From: Phymorhynchus buccinoides
Taxonomy: Eukaryota > Mollusca > Gastropoda > Neogastropoda > Raphitomidae
Assembly: GCA_017654935.2 (NCBI GenBank)
Contig: CM065698.1
Location: 1,916,301 to 1,980,300 of the forward strand
DNA length: 64,000 nt
Direction: 5' to 3'
Shown: positions 20,437 to 32,690 of the stretch, in pieces
Layout of the letters: each line of letters opens with the position of its first letter
Position numbering within the stretch: the stretch's first letter is position 1
The notes under the pieces: model-generated
What the model was told of the DNA's origin: nothing
Database searches by the model: none
What the model saw: the letters and a program-made list of their open reading frames with translations, nothing else
Translations under genes and position numbers: made by a program

Positions 20437-21500
20437 GCAAGCCGACTTAGGATCAAATCATTTGTGATGAGAAAGTAATCTAACCGACCCTGTTGAGTGG
20501 TATTTAATCTTCGCCATGTGTATTGTTTCGTGTCAGGGTTAAGTTCACGCCACACATCTATTAAACTATAATTTTCCATGATTTCATGTAAAATATTTCT
20601 TGTACGGGGGCGGTTAGTCTGTCTATACCGGAAAGTATCAAGATGTACATTCAGTGCAACATTCCAGTCTCCTCCAATTACCATGTTTTCATTACCTATA
20701 TTTTCAATTTTAAGCATAACGTCTTCAAAAAACTGTGGACAGTCTCTATCACTTGGCCCATATATATTGGCCATAGTGATCCGTTTACCCAGTAATTCTA
20801 TGTCAATAATATAACACCCATTCACATCACGAACAATTTTATGTACTTTATATTCAAAATCATTGCCAAATAGAATCCCCACACCCTTACTATTAGTAAT
20901 CAACCCCATTCAAAATACATTCATATCCCCACAGTGATATAATAAAGTTTTCGGAATGAGTCTTTAAATGAGTTTCTTGCAAAAAATATAATTTGTGCTT
21001 TTTGTTTTCTTATGTAGTCAAATACATCTTTTCAGTAAAGGTAAAGATGTGCCAACCCCCCCTGCATTTCTCGGTTAATTGTAATTTTCGGTTTTTGCCT
21101 TTCTTACCAAACATAAAGGTGTATTTTATGAACCTTTTTAGCTAATAACCTTTTTGGAATACTAACCCTATCCCTAAGCCTAACCCTACCCCCCTCCATA
21201 AGACGGGAAAACGCAATGAACCACGACTGTGACAAATGGCGCCATGTACTGCAGTACATAGGGAGGGGGGGTCCTATTAGATAATGGCCTAGGGTTAGGG
21301 ATAGGGTTAGTATTCCAAAAAGGCTATTTGCTAAAAAGGTTCATAAAATACAGCTTTATGTTTGGTAAGAAAGGCAAAAGCAGGAAAATAGAATTAACCG
21401 AGAAATGCAGGGGGGGTGGCACATCTTTACCTATACCGTCTTTTCATTTGTGGTGGTCTAGACCATTTGCATTGAAGCTGAATATCTTGAGCGTCTCCAT
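20437..21500 (-). pseudogene. LINE ORF2 AP-endonuclease region, L1/Tx1-like, split by a MITE
   Basis: The minus strand starts with ATG at 21500: METLKIFSFNANGLDHHK, the N-terminal endonuclease motif (FNANGL) that binds metal. A MITE (21034-21437) interrupts the frame. Beyond it the frame resumes with VFDYIRKQKAQIIFLQETHL, carrying the catalytic QETH. After a frameshift near 20915 come ITMANIYGPSDRD, MVIGGDWNVAL (GGDWN), SLIDVWRELNPDTKQYTW and RLDYFL, all standard endonuclease motifs. RT is absent: the element stops at the block junction near 20437. The family is a non-LTR retrotransposon; clade by motif style only. Confidence 0.9.
21034..21437 (+). mobile_element. MITE with about 150 bp TIRs, inserted in LINE ORF2
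   Basis: Starts GTAAAGGTAAAGATGTGCC and ends with the complementary GGCACATCTTTACCTATACC; the arms pair for about 150 bases. Flanks ATCTTTTC (21026-21033) and GTCTTTTC (21438-21445) are a 7/8 match to an 8 bp TSD. Removing the element restores the reading frame of the LINE endonuclease motif. A second full copy is at 49583-49971. Arms contain CCCTA/TTAGGG-like runs. No coding capacity; superfamily unresolved (8 bp TSD). Confidence 0.9.
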
Positions 21501-21730
21501 TTTCAAATGTGAAAAAACATCAAATTACTCAACTCAAAAACATTGAAAAAATCAAGAACATTAAAAACCAACACATAGTCCAACAAACTACAGTGAGACA
21601 GCGACACCAAGAAACATCTCAACTGCCAGTTTAACCATTTATGTTTAGTTATAGAAAAAATGTGGTTAGAAATGAAACCCTATAATATTTCATCATGAGA
21701 ACAAAATATAGAAAAGAGAGCACCACATAG
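21501..21730 (+). other. Leader between LINE start and 92 bp array, copy 1
   Basis: Matches 34948-35165 and 46746-46970. It lies upstream of the LINE ORF2 start on the minus strand, so it may be LINE 5' sequence. No ORF1 was recognised. Confidence 0.55.
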
Positions 21731-21734
21731 ATGG

Positions 21735-22095
21735 TGCATTTGTCACAATGTGTGACATCAAACAGCAGCCCATCAACATGCACTTAGTCATTGTCACATC
21801 AGAGCTGGACCCCAAAGAACAGATGGTGCATTTGTCACAATGTGTGGCATCAAACAGCAGCCCATCAACATGCACTTAGTCATTGTCACATCAGAGCTGG
21901 ACCCCAAAGAACAGATGGTGCATTTGTCACAATGTGTGGCATCAAACAGCAGCCCATCAACATGCACTTAGTCATTGTCACATCAGAGCTTGGCCCCAAA
22001 GAACAGATGGTGCATTTGTCACAATGTGTGACATCAAACAGCAGCCCATCAACATGCACTTAGTAATTGTCACATCAGAGCTTGGCCCCAAAGAA
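21735..22095 (+). repeat. 92 bp tandem repeat, about 4 units
   Basis: The unit contains ATGGTGCATTTGTCACAATG, GCAGCCCATCAACATGCAC and CACATCAGAGCT. A repeated ATG at 21791 and 21883 gives the 92 bp period. Copy 2 has about six units and copy 3 about five. Confidence 0.95.
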
Positions 22096-22424
22096 CAGAT
22101 CATTTGAAGTAGGCCCACACTGAAGAGTAGTAGAAATAAAGCAGTTGAAGAGCACCCCACAAAAATATTGGAGAAATGCATAGGCACAAAGACAAACAGT
22201 GTTTGTAACTTCAGGGGAGCACACAGACAAAACAGACACAGCAGACAGATCATCATATCTTAAAGCATCCACACAACACCCATCATCCACACAACACCCA
22301 CATCACACTTACCCAACCCAGTTACACAAAACATCCTATGATCCTATGGGTCTGCTGCTGCCCCAACACCAACACCAAATTAATCCAAAAAGCAAGAACT
22401 CTAACGACTCTTGTTTCACTCAAA
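22096..22424 (+). repeat. Shared spacer between the 92 bp and 18 bp arrays, copy 1
   Basis: Aligns with 35729-36019 and 47426-47752, from AACAGATCATTTGAAGTAGG to ACGACTCTTGTTTCACTC. No coding feature is conserved. Confidence 0.85.
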
Positions 22425-22790
22425 AACACTGGATAACTCAAAAACACTGGATAACTCAAAAACACTGGATAACTCAAGACCACTGGATAACTCTGGATAA
22501 CTCAAAAACACTGGATAAAATGGATGTCAAAAACACTGGATAAAATGGATAAGTCAAAGACACTGGATAAAATGGATAAGTCAAAAACACTGGACAACTC
22601 AAAAACTGGATAACTCAGAAACACTGGACAACTCAAAAACTGGATAACTGAAAAACACTGGATAACTCAGAAACACTGGATAACTCAAAAACACTGGATA
22701 ACTCAGAAACACTGGATAACTCAAAAACACTGGATAACTCAAAAACACTGGATAACTCAAAAACACTGGATAACTTGAAATAAGGTTTTG
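22425..22790 (+). repeat. 18 bp satellite, expanded and irregular
   Basis: About 19 units of AACACTGGATAACTCAAA, including variants such as GGATAAAATGGATAAGTCAA, followed by AACTTGAAATAAGGTTTTGG. It ends block copy 1 and begins copy 2. Confidence 0.95.
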
Positions 22791-22877
22791 GTCCCAGTTT
22801 AACAATCTCAATGCTAAAAATGTCTTCTTACTCAAAATATTGGCTATCTCAAAATAAAATTTCGGTCCCTTCAATTT

Positions 22878-23493
22878 TGTTATAACATATTTTATTTCCC
22901 TCTCATCCTTCCACTCCACAATACCTTTGTTCTCTCACACACCCATCCATCAATATGCATTTTCAATATTAAGCATATATGGATAACATTTATATTATAA
23001 CATATATATGTATAAAAATGTATCAATCAGTCAAACAATAAATTGCATTTAAAATCTAAAGTGTTTCTTTGTGTTTCTGATTTGATAGAGTGAATGAGTG
23101 AGTGACTGAGTTTGTAATCATGTTGAAATGAGAAGGTTGGAAATTTTATATAATAATAAGTAGTGATTACTACAAGGTTTTTTTCTCCATTTTTAAGCAA
23201 ACATGCAAAGATAAATCATGTAACATAACATTACTACAAGTATACATAGTTTTGTGATTTGTACCCCTGCTAACCCACCCCAACCCCGCTACTTAGCTAC
23301 TACATTCTAGTCTACATATTTACCTCACATCGTCGTCTCTGTGGCCCCTCTAGTGTGCACCGGTCGTCCCAATCGTAGCCATCTCTCCAGCGGACCGTTA
23401 GTTCTCCTAGATCTCTACCCACAACCCCCTTTCCTGCCCCGCTCGTGCTAATCCTATCTACAACTAGAATTACTGTTCCTGACTCTCACCACA
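22878..23493 (-). mobile_element. LTR-like element, copy 2
   Basis: Same architecture as copy 1: minus-strand TGTGGTGAG...TTATAACA, with the purine run next to the TG end. The flank TCCCTTCAATTTT continues uninterrupted at 48097-48110 into GGCTAAAGC, which acts as an empty site and places the insertion inside a pogo-like MITE remnant. In copy 1 the LTR boundary instead abuts GTCTTCT, so that junction was altered exactly at the LTR end. Confidence 0.68.
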
Positions 23494-24540
23494 TTCTTCC
23501 CCCTCAAGTTTTTAAGCCTCCCTTCCTGTCCCATTTTTTCTTTTAAATTTTAATTTGAAGCAAAATCTCATTCTCTCTAACAACTCTTAACATCAACTCA
23601 ACTTGTACTAGTTAGCAACACCAGAACAGGTTCAATTATACAATGAGAACTCCGACTCCAAATCCAAAAACACATAAAAATTCAAAACATCAGCTGTTTC
23701 CTTCAAACATTCTCTCAGCCACCAATTCCAAACCCAACAATTCATGCAACAACTCTATCCAGACACCAGCTCTCTTCCCTCCTGACCGTATTCCTCCCCT
23801 TTCACTTTCTTTGGCTTCCCTCCTACTCTTCTACCTCCAGTCTTACTCTCTCCCACTCTCACTCAGTCTTGTCCCCTTTCCCCAACCTCCTTCCACAACT
23901 CCCTTCCATCCGCTTCTCTCTTCCTTTCTCTCCTCTTCTCTTCCTCATCCTCTCCTCTTCTCCACACTCACTCCAAACACTTTTCTTTGGGACCAGTTTA
24001 CACTCAAAAACGCTGACAAACATTATAATGTCAAAACACTTCAAACATCAGTAACCAACATCAACTTTAGAACATGTACATAAAACAAAGACTTCCCATT
24101 CCCTATAACACCCTGCATCACTCTCCTATACAACACCATTATGCCCCTTCTAACCACTATTATCAACATTAAAACTGCCCCCAGGAAACCCTCTACAAAG
24201 GATTCCCTCAATCCCCATCTACATGTTGTGAACCCCTCTACAAAGGAATCCACACTACAACAATGAAACCCCCCTTATCCCTTTATAGAATCCACTATCA
24301 ATATTACAAGTTACAGTACAAAAGCAAATCTATGAACAATACATTTTGAACATTTTTCTTTAACAAGAACAACAATCAAATTTAACAATAATAAACATCA
24401 TTTTTTAAAAACTTCCCTCCTTCCACCATCCCAATTCCCCTTTTCCACCCTTTCCCTCAACTTGTTTTTCGCCACCCCCTCCCTTCTTCCCCATAACTTC
24501 ATTTCATATACTTCCATCAACCTCGACAATACCCCCATCC
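23494..24540. other. Pyrimidine-rich internal region, copy 2
   Basis: Begins with the shared polypurine tract and remnant; 23650-24080 matches 36980-37460. Strongly C/T-rich with CAAAACACTTCAAACAT motifs near the end. Open frames here are low-complexity Ser/Pro/Leu translations. From about 24400 the sequence grades into the satellite. Confidence 0.6.
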
Positions 24541-27500
24541 ATCCCTCACTCCATCTGAACCTCCACAATCCACCAATCCTTCCTCCCATCACTCCACAAA
24601 TCCCTCATCCATCCTTCCTCCCCTCACTCCATCTGAGCCTCCACAATCCTCCACCCATCCTTCCTCCCCTCACTCCATAAATCCCTCATCCATCCTTCCT
24701 CCTCTCACTCCATAAATCCCTCATCCATCCTTCCTCCCCTCACTCCATCTGAACCTCCACAATCCTCCACCCATCCTTCCTCCCCTCACTCCATAAATCC
24801 CTCATCCATCCTTCCTCCCCTCACTCCATCTGAACCTCCACAATCCTCCACCCATCCTTCCTCCCCTCACTCCATCTGAACCTCCACAATCCTCCACCCA
24901 TCCTTCCTCCCCTCACTCCATCTGAACCTCCACAATCCTCCACCCATCCTTCCTCCCCTCACTCCACAAATCCCTCATCCATCCTTCCTCCCTCACTCCA
25001 TCTGAACCTCCACAATCCTCCATCCATCCTTCCTCCCCTCACTCCATCTGAACCTCCACAATCCTCCACCCATCCTTCCTCCCCTCACTCCATCTGAACC
25101 TCCACAATCCTCCACCCATCCTTCCTCCCCTCACTCCATCTGAACCTCCACAATCCTCCACCCATCCTTCCTCCCCTCACTCCATCTGAACCTCCACAAT
25201 CCTCCACCCATCCTTCCTCCCCTCACTCCATCTGAACCTCCACAATCCTCCACCCATCCTTCCTCCCCTCACTCCATCTGAACCTCCACAATCCTCCACC
25301 CATCCTTCCTCCCCTCACTCCATCTGAACCTCCACAATCCTCCACCCATCCTTCCTCCCCTCACTCCATCTGAACCTCCACAATCCTCCATCCATCCTTC
25401 CTCCCCTCACTCCATCTGAACCTCCACAATCCTCCACCCATCCTTTCTCCCCTCTCCATCACTCCACAAATCCCTCATCCATCCTTCCTCCCCTCACTCC
25501 ATCTGAACCTCCACAATCCTCCACCCATCCTTCCTCCCCTCACTCCATCTGAACCTCCACAATCCTCCACCCATCCTTCCTCCCCTCACTCCACAAATCC
25601 CTCATCCATCCTTCCTCCCCTCACTCCATCTGAACCTCCACAATCCTCCACCCATCCTTCCTCCCCTCACTCCACAAATCCCTCATCCATCCTTCCTCCC
25701 CTCACTCCATCTGAACCTCCACAATCCTCCACCCATCCTTCCTCCCCTCACTCCACAAATCCCTCATCCCTCCTTCCTCCCCTCACTCCATCTGAACCTC
25801 CACAATCCTCCACCCATCCTTCCTCCCCTCACTCCATCTGAACCTCCACAATCCTCCACCCATCCTTTCTCCCCTCACTCCACAAATCCCTCATCCATCC
25901 TTCCTCCCCTCACTCCATCTGAACCTCCACAATCCTCCACCCATCCTTCCTCCCCTCACTCCATCTGAACCTCCACAATCCTCCACCCATCCTTCCTCCC
26001 CTCACTCCATCTGAACCTCCACAATCCTCCACCCATCCTTTCTCCCCTCACTCCACAAATCCCTCATCCATCCTTCCTCCCCTCACTCCATCTGAACCTC
26101 CACAATCCTCCACCCATCCTTCCTCCCCTCACTCCATCTGAACCTCCACAATCCTCCACCCATCCTTCCTCCCCTCACTCCATCTGAACCTCCACAATCC
26201 CCCACCCATCCTTCCTCCCCTCACTCCATCTGAACCTCCACAATCCTCCACCCATCCTTTCTCCCCTCACTCCATAAATCCCTCATCCATCCTTCCTCCC
26301 CTCACTCCATCTGAACCTCCACAATCCTCCACCCATCCTTCCTCCCCTCACTCCATCTGAACCTCCACAATCCTCCACCCATCCTTCCTCCCCTCACTCC
26401 ATCTGAACCTCCACAATCCTCCACCCATCCTTCCTCCCCTCACTCCATCTGAACCTCCACAATCCTCCACCCATCCTTTCTCCCCTCACTCCATCTGAAC
26501 CTCCACAATCCTCCACCCATCCTTCCTCCCCTCACTCCATCTGAACCTCCACAATCCTCCACCCATCCTTCCTCCCCTCACTCCATCTGAACCTCCACAA
26601 TCCTCCACCCATCCTTCCTCCCCTCACTCCATCTGAACCTCCACAATCCTCCACCCATCCTTTCTCCCCTCACTCCATCTGAACCTCCACAATCCTCCAC
26701 CCATTCTTCCTCCCCTCACTCCATCTGAACCTCCACAATCCTCCACCCATCCTTTCTCCCCTCACTCCATAAATCCCTCATCCATCCTTCCTCCCCTCAC
26801 TCCATCTGAACCTCCACAATCCTCCACCCATCCTTCCTCCCCTCACTACACAAATCCCTCATCCCTCGTTCCTCCCCTCACTCCATCTGAACCTCCACAA
26901 TCCTCCACCCATCCTTCCTCCCCTCACTCCATAAATCCCTCATCCATCCTTCCTCCCCTCACTCCATCTGAACCTCCACAATCCTCCATCCATCCTTCCT
27001 CCCCTCACTCCATCTGAACCTCCACAATCCTCCACCCATCCTTCCTCCCCTCACTCCATCTGAACCTCCACAATCCTCCACCCATCCTTTCTCCCCTCAC
27101 TCCACAAATCCCTCATCCATCCTTCCTCCCCTCACTCCATCTGAACCTCCACAATCCTCCACCCATCCTTCCTCCCCTCACTCCACAAATCCCTCATCCA
27201 TCCTTCCTCCCCTCACTCCATCTGAACCTCCACAATCCTCCACCCATCCTTCCTCCCCTCACTCCATCTGAACCTCCACAATCCTCCACCCATCCTTTCT
27301 CCCCTCACTCCACAAATCCCTCATCCATCCTTCCTCCCCTCACTCCATCTGAACCTCCACAATCCTCCACCCATCCTTCCTCCCCTCACTCCATCTGAAC
27401 CTCCACAATCCTCCACCCATCCTTCCTCCCCTCACTCCATCTGAACCTCCACAATCCACCCCTCCACCCATCCTTCCTCCCCTCACTCCATCTGAACCTC

Positions 27501-30324
27501 CACAATCCCCCACCCATCCTTCCTCCCCTCACTCCATCTGAACCTCCACAATCCCCCACCCATCCTTCCTCCCCTCACTCCATCTGAACCTCCACAATCC
27601 TCCACCCATCCTTCCTCCCCTCACTCCATCTGAACCTCCACAATCCTCCACCCATCCTTTCTCCCCTCACTCCATAAATCCCTCATCCATCCTTCCTCCC
27701 CTCACTCCATCTGAACCTCCACAATCCTCCACCCATCCTTCCTCCCCTCACTCCATAAATCCCTCATCCATCCTTCCTCCCCTCACTCCATCTGAACCTC
27801 CACAATCCTCCACCCATCCTTCCTCCCCTCACTCCACAAATCCCTCATCCATCCTTCCTCCCCTCACTCCATCTGAACCTCCACAATCCTCCACCCATCC
27901 TTCCTCCCCTCACTCCATAAATCCCTCATCCATCCTTCCTCCCCTCACTCCATCTGAACCTCCACAATCCTCCACCCATCCTTCCTCCCCTCACTCCACA
28001 AATCCCTCATCCATCCTTCCTCCCCTCACTCCATCTGAACCTCCACAATCCTCCATCCATCCTTCCTCCCCTCACTCCATAAATCCCTCATCCATCCTTC
28101 CTCCCCTCACTCCATCTGAACCTCCACAATCCTCCACCCATCCTTCCTCCCCTCACTCCATCTGAACCTCCACAATCCTCCACCCATCCTTCCTCCCCTC
28201 ACTCCATAAATCCCTCATCCATCCTTCCTCCCCTCACTCCATCTGAACCTCCACAATCCTCCATCCATCCTTCCTCCCCTCACTCCATAAATCCCTCATC
28301 CATCCTTCCTCCCCTCACTCCATCTGAACCTCCACAATCCTCCACCCATCCTTTCTCCCCTCACTCCATCTGAACCTCCACAATCCTCCACCCATCCTTC
28401 CTCCCCTCACTCCACAAATCCCTCATCCATCCTTCCTCCCCTCACTCCATCTGAACCTCCACAATCCTCCACCCATCCTTCCTCCCCTCACTCCATAAAT
28501 CCCTCATCCATCCTTCCTCCCCTCACTCCATCTGAACCTCCACAATCCTCCACCCATCCTTCCTCCCCTCACTCCATCTGAACCTCCACAATCCTCCACC
28601 CATCCTTCCTCCCCTCACTCCATCTGAACCTCCACAATCCTCCACCCATCCTTCCTCCCCTCACTCCATCTGAACCTCCACAATCCTCCACCCATCCTTC
28701 CTCCCCTCACTCCATCTGAACCTCCACAATCCTCCACCCATCCTTCCTCCCCTCACTCCATCTGAACCTCCACAATCCTCCACCCATCCTTCCTCCCCTC
28801 ACTCCATCTGAACCTCCACAATCCTCCACCCATCCTTCCTCCCCTCACTCCATCTGAACCTCCACAATCCTCCACCCATCCTTCCTCCCCTCACTCCATC
28901 TGAACCTCCACAATCCTCCACCCATCCTTCCTCCCCTCACTCCATCTGAACCTCCACAATCCTCCACCCATCCTTCCTCCCCTCACTCCATCTGAACCTC
29001 CACAATCCTCCACCCATCCTTCCTCCCCTCACTCCATCTGAACCTCCACAATCCTCCACCCATCCTTCCTCCCCTCACTCCATCTGAACCTCCACAATCC
29101 TCCACCCATCCTTTCTCCCCTCACTCCATCTGAACCTCCACAATCCTCCACCCATCCTTCCTCCCCTCACTCCACAAATCCCTCATCCATCCTTCCTCCC
29201 CTCACTCCATCTGAACCTCAACAATCCTCCACCCATCCTTCCTCCCCTCACTCCATAAATCCCTCATCCATCCTTCCTCCCCTCACTCCATCTGAACCTC
29301 CACAATCCTCCACCCATCCTTCCTCCCCTCACTCCATCTGAACCTCCACAATCCTCCATCCATCCTTCCTCCCCTCACTCCATCTGAACCTCCACAATCC
29401 TCCACCCATCCTTCCTCCCCTCACTCCATCTGAACCTCCACAATCCTCCACCCATCCTTTCTCCCCTCACTCCATCTGAACCTCCACAATCCTCCACCCA
29501 TCCTTCCTCCCCTCACTCCATCTGAACCTCCACAATCCTCCACCCATCCTTCCTCCCCTCACTCCATCTGAACCTCCACAATCCTCCACCCATCCTTCCT
29601 CCCCTCACTCCATCTGAACCTCCACAATCCTCCACCCATCCTTCCTCCCCTCACTCCATAAATCCCTCATCCATCCTTCCTCCCCTCACTCCATCTGAAC
29701 CTCCACAATCCTCCACCCATCCTTCCTCCCCTCACTCCACAAATCCCTCATCCATCCTTCCTCCCCTCACTCCATCTGAACCTCCACAATCCTCCACCCA
29801 TCCTTCCTCCCCTCACTCCATAAATCCCTCATCCATCGTTCCTCCCCTCACTCCATCTGAACCTCCACAATCCTCCATTCCATCCTTCCTCCCCTCACTC
29901 CATAAATCCCTCATCCATCCTTCCTCCCTCACTCCACCTGAACCTCCACAAATCCCTCATCCCTCCTTCCTCCCCTCACTCCACAAATCCCTCATCCCTC
30001 CTTCCTCCCCTCACTCCACAAATCCCTCATACCTCCTTCCTCCCCTCACTCCACAAATCCCTCATACCTCCTTCCTCCCCTCACTCCACAAATCCCTCAT
30101 CCTTCCTCCCCTCACTCCACAAATCCCTCATCCCTCCTTCCTCCCCTCACTCCATCTGAACCTCCACAAATCCCTCATCCATCCTTCCTCCCCTCACTCC
30201 ATCTGAGCCTCCACAAATCCCTCATCCTATCCTTCCTCCCCTCACTCCATCTGAGCCTCCACAAATCCCTCATCCCTCCTTCCTCCCCTCACTCCATCTG
30301 AGCCTCCACAATCCCCCATCCTTA
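24541..30324 (+). repeat. 5.8 kb satellite of interspersed 46 bp and 35 bp monomers
   Basis: Type A (46 bp) is CCATCTGAACCTCCACAATC then CTCCACCCATCCTTCCTCCC then CTCACT. Type B (35 bp) is CCACAAATCCCTCATCCATC (or CCATAAAT) then CTTCCTCCCCTCACT. The two share their last 20 or so bases. Starts at 28574 and 28620 confirm 46 bp. B units mostly occur singly among runs of A; 28530-29170 has about 14 A units without B, and 29930-30150 has consecutive B units. G occurs about once per A unit and hardly at all in B. No open frame above 60 codons. Confidence 0.97.
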
Positions 30325-30505
30325 TCCTGTCCAATATTTTCTTGATCCCAATCCACAATTTTTCCCCCAGCCCTTTTCCTCTAAGACGGGCTTATGATCT
30401 TCCTTATGATCAAAAGTCCTTCCCCTATCCTACATCTCCTCTTTCCCAATCTAAACCCTCCCCATCCCCTTTCCTTCTTTCTTAGTTCTTCCCCCTTTCA
30501 TCCCC
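30325..30505. other. Pyrimidine-rich spacer
   Basis: Short C/T-rich segment between arrays; nothing supported. Confidence 0.5.
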
Positions 30506-30705
30506 CACATTCCACACCTACCCTTCCCTTCCTACCCTTTGTTCCCACAGCATCCCCCACATTCCACCCTACCCTTCCCTTCCTACCCTTTGTTCCCACA
30601 GCATCCCCCACATTCCACCCTACCCTTCCCTTCCTACCCTTTGTTCCCACAGCATCCCCCACATTCCACCCTACCCTTCCATTCCTACCCTTTGTTCCCC
30701 CTTCA
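30506..30705 (+). repeat. 51 bp minisatellite, 4 units
   Basis: The unit contains CCCCCACATTCCACCCTACC and TACCCTTTGTTCCCACAGCA; four tandem near-identical copies. Translates as a 17-residue repeat because 51 is a multiple of three, without independent coding evidence. Confidence 0.94.
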
Positions 30706-30789
30706 TCCCAACCCTTCCCATCACCCCATTTGCCCCTTGTCCATCCCTTCCTTCCCCTTCACAACACCCTTTTTTCATCCCCAGAGAAA

Positions 30790-31060
30790 AGTTGCACAAG
30801 TCTTCCAGCCACTGCTCTTCTGACATATATTCATGCCAGCTTCACTGCTTGTGACCATCCAACTTATGTCACTGTTCATCTGGCAGCTGATCATGCCAGA
30901 TTCACTGTGACAAGGACTTTCAGTCATAGCTCCTCTAGCATATATTCATGCCAGATTCATTGCTAGTGACTTTGTCCTTCAGTCATAGCTCCTCTAGCAT
31001 ATATTCATGCCAGATTCATTGCTAGTGACTTTATAGCAACTCTCTTCCCTCCCCATGATA
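30790..31060 (+). repeat. Diverged units of the hairpin-forming array
   Basis: Four or five degraded units share CTCCTCTAGCATATATTCATGCCAGATTCA and TGCTAGTGACTTT. They are separated from the main array (31607-32690) by the element at 31118-31541. Confidence 0.8.
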
Positions 31061-31117
31061 TACTTTTGAGGAAGGAGAGTCGCCCCCCTTCAGTGCTGCA
31101 CTTTCGTACATTTTGCA

Positions 31118-31541
31118 CAGGGATTATTCTTAGCACCGGTCATCAGTCATTGACATAACATTTTGAAATGACCCACTGTTTTTTGCAGGCAAGGTCATAT
31201 GACTTATTATGTTTACTTCGTGTCTGTTAGCCACTTTATGGATTTTTATGTGCACTGCAACTGATTGACTTTGGTTGAACAAAAAGACTGAAAATAATTG
31301 CCCTATTGTTACTTTACATAGCATAGTATTGTACTAACTTTTCTCATGTCTTTGAACATGCAGTCTGTGAACTCGTGTGATGGATTGCAGCAGAGTGTCA
31401 TAGAAAACAGATTTTATTGCGCGCAAGTTGTATTTCCGATTTTACATATTTTTTATTTTGCATGATCACCTATTGTTTTATGAAAATGACCTATTATGTT
31501 TTATTCAAACTGGTCAAATGACCTATGATGATTGATCCCTG
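31118..31541 (+). mobile_element. hAT-like non-autonomous element, 424 bp, copy 1
   Basis: Starts CAGGGATTATTCTTAGC and ends GATTGATCCCTG, giving a short TIR (CAGGGAT). The interior aligns with 55494-55989, sharing GGTCATCAGTCATTGAC, GGTCATATGACTTATTATG and TTTTATGAAAATGACCTATT. No clear TSD at either copy. ORFs are not conserved between copies. Short CAGGG-type ends fit hAT, but the assignment is tentative. Confidence 0.7.
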
Positions 31542-31606
31542 GCTGCAAAATTGAGGCTGACATAATATATCAAATATATGTGTAATCAGCACTGCTGAGG
31601 TTAGAC

Positions 31607-32690
31607 ACATCTTCTGATCACCCTTCTTCTGGCATCTCTATCATGCCAGAAGAGATCCACTCGGGGTGACCTTCCACCTAAGTCACCGCTCCTCTGGCAT
31701 CTCTATCATGCCAGAAGAGATCCACTCGGGGTGACCTTCCACCTAAGTCACCGCTCCTCTGGCATCTCTATCAGGCCAGAATCATTGCTGGTGACTTTAC
31801 AACTCAAGTCACGCTCCTCTGGCATCTCTATCAGGCCAGAATCACTGCTGGTGACTTTCCTACTCAAGTCACCGCTCCTCTCGCATCTCTATCAGGCCAG
31901 AATCACTGCTGGTGACTTTCCTACTCAAGTCACCGCTCCTCTGGCATCTCTATCATGCCAGACGAGATCCACTCGGGGTGACCTTCCACCTAAGTCACTG
32001 CTCCTCTGGCATCTCTATCAGGCCAGAATCATTGCTGGTGACTTTCCAACTCAAGTCACGCTCCTCTGGCATCTCAATCATGCCAGAATCACCGCTGATG
32101 ACTTTCCTACTCAAGTCACCACTCCTCTGGCATCTCTATCATGCCAGAAGAGATCCACTCCGGGTGACCTTCCACCTAAGTCACTGCTCCTCTGGCATCT
32201 CTATCATGCCAGAATCACCGCTGATGACTTTCCAACTCGTCACGCTCCTCTGGCATCTCAATCATGCCAGAATCACCGCTAATGACTTTCCAACTCGTCA
32301 CGCTCCTCTGGCATCTCAATCATGCCAGAATCACCGCTGATGACTTTCCAACTCGTCACGCTCCTCTGGCATCTCAATCATGCCAGAATCACCGCTAATG
32401 ACTTTCCAACTCGTCACGCTCCTCTGGCATCTCAATCATGCCAGAATCACCGCTAATGACTTTCCAACTCGTCACGCTCCTCTGGCATCTCAATCATGCC
32501 AGAATCACCGCTAATGACTTTCCAACTCGTCACGCTCCTCTGGCATCTCAATCATGCCAGAATCACTGCTGATGACTTTCCAACTCGTCACGCTCCTCTG
32601 GCATCTCAATCATGCCAGAATCACCGCTGATGACTTTTCAACTCGTCACGCTCCTCTGGCATCTCAATCATGCCAGATTCACTGCGTTCA
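31607..32690 (+). repeat. 58 bp-class array with a hairpin in each unit
   Basis: Every unit carries TCTGGCATCTCTATCATGCC then AGA, in which TCTGGCAT pairs with ATGCCAGA around a 7 nt loop. The 5' part mixes two unit forms (ending GAATCACTGCTGGTGACTTT or GAAGAGATCCACTCGGGGTG). From about 32238 the array is homogeneous with a 58 bp period (starts 32296 and 32354). Some units read TATCAGGCCAGA, weakening the stem. Confidence 0.94.

Noticed and set aside
24541..30324. CRISPR-like alternation of repeat and spacer
   Set aside because: Both monomers recur many times and share sequence, so there are no unique spacers; the genome is eukaryotic.
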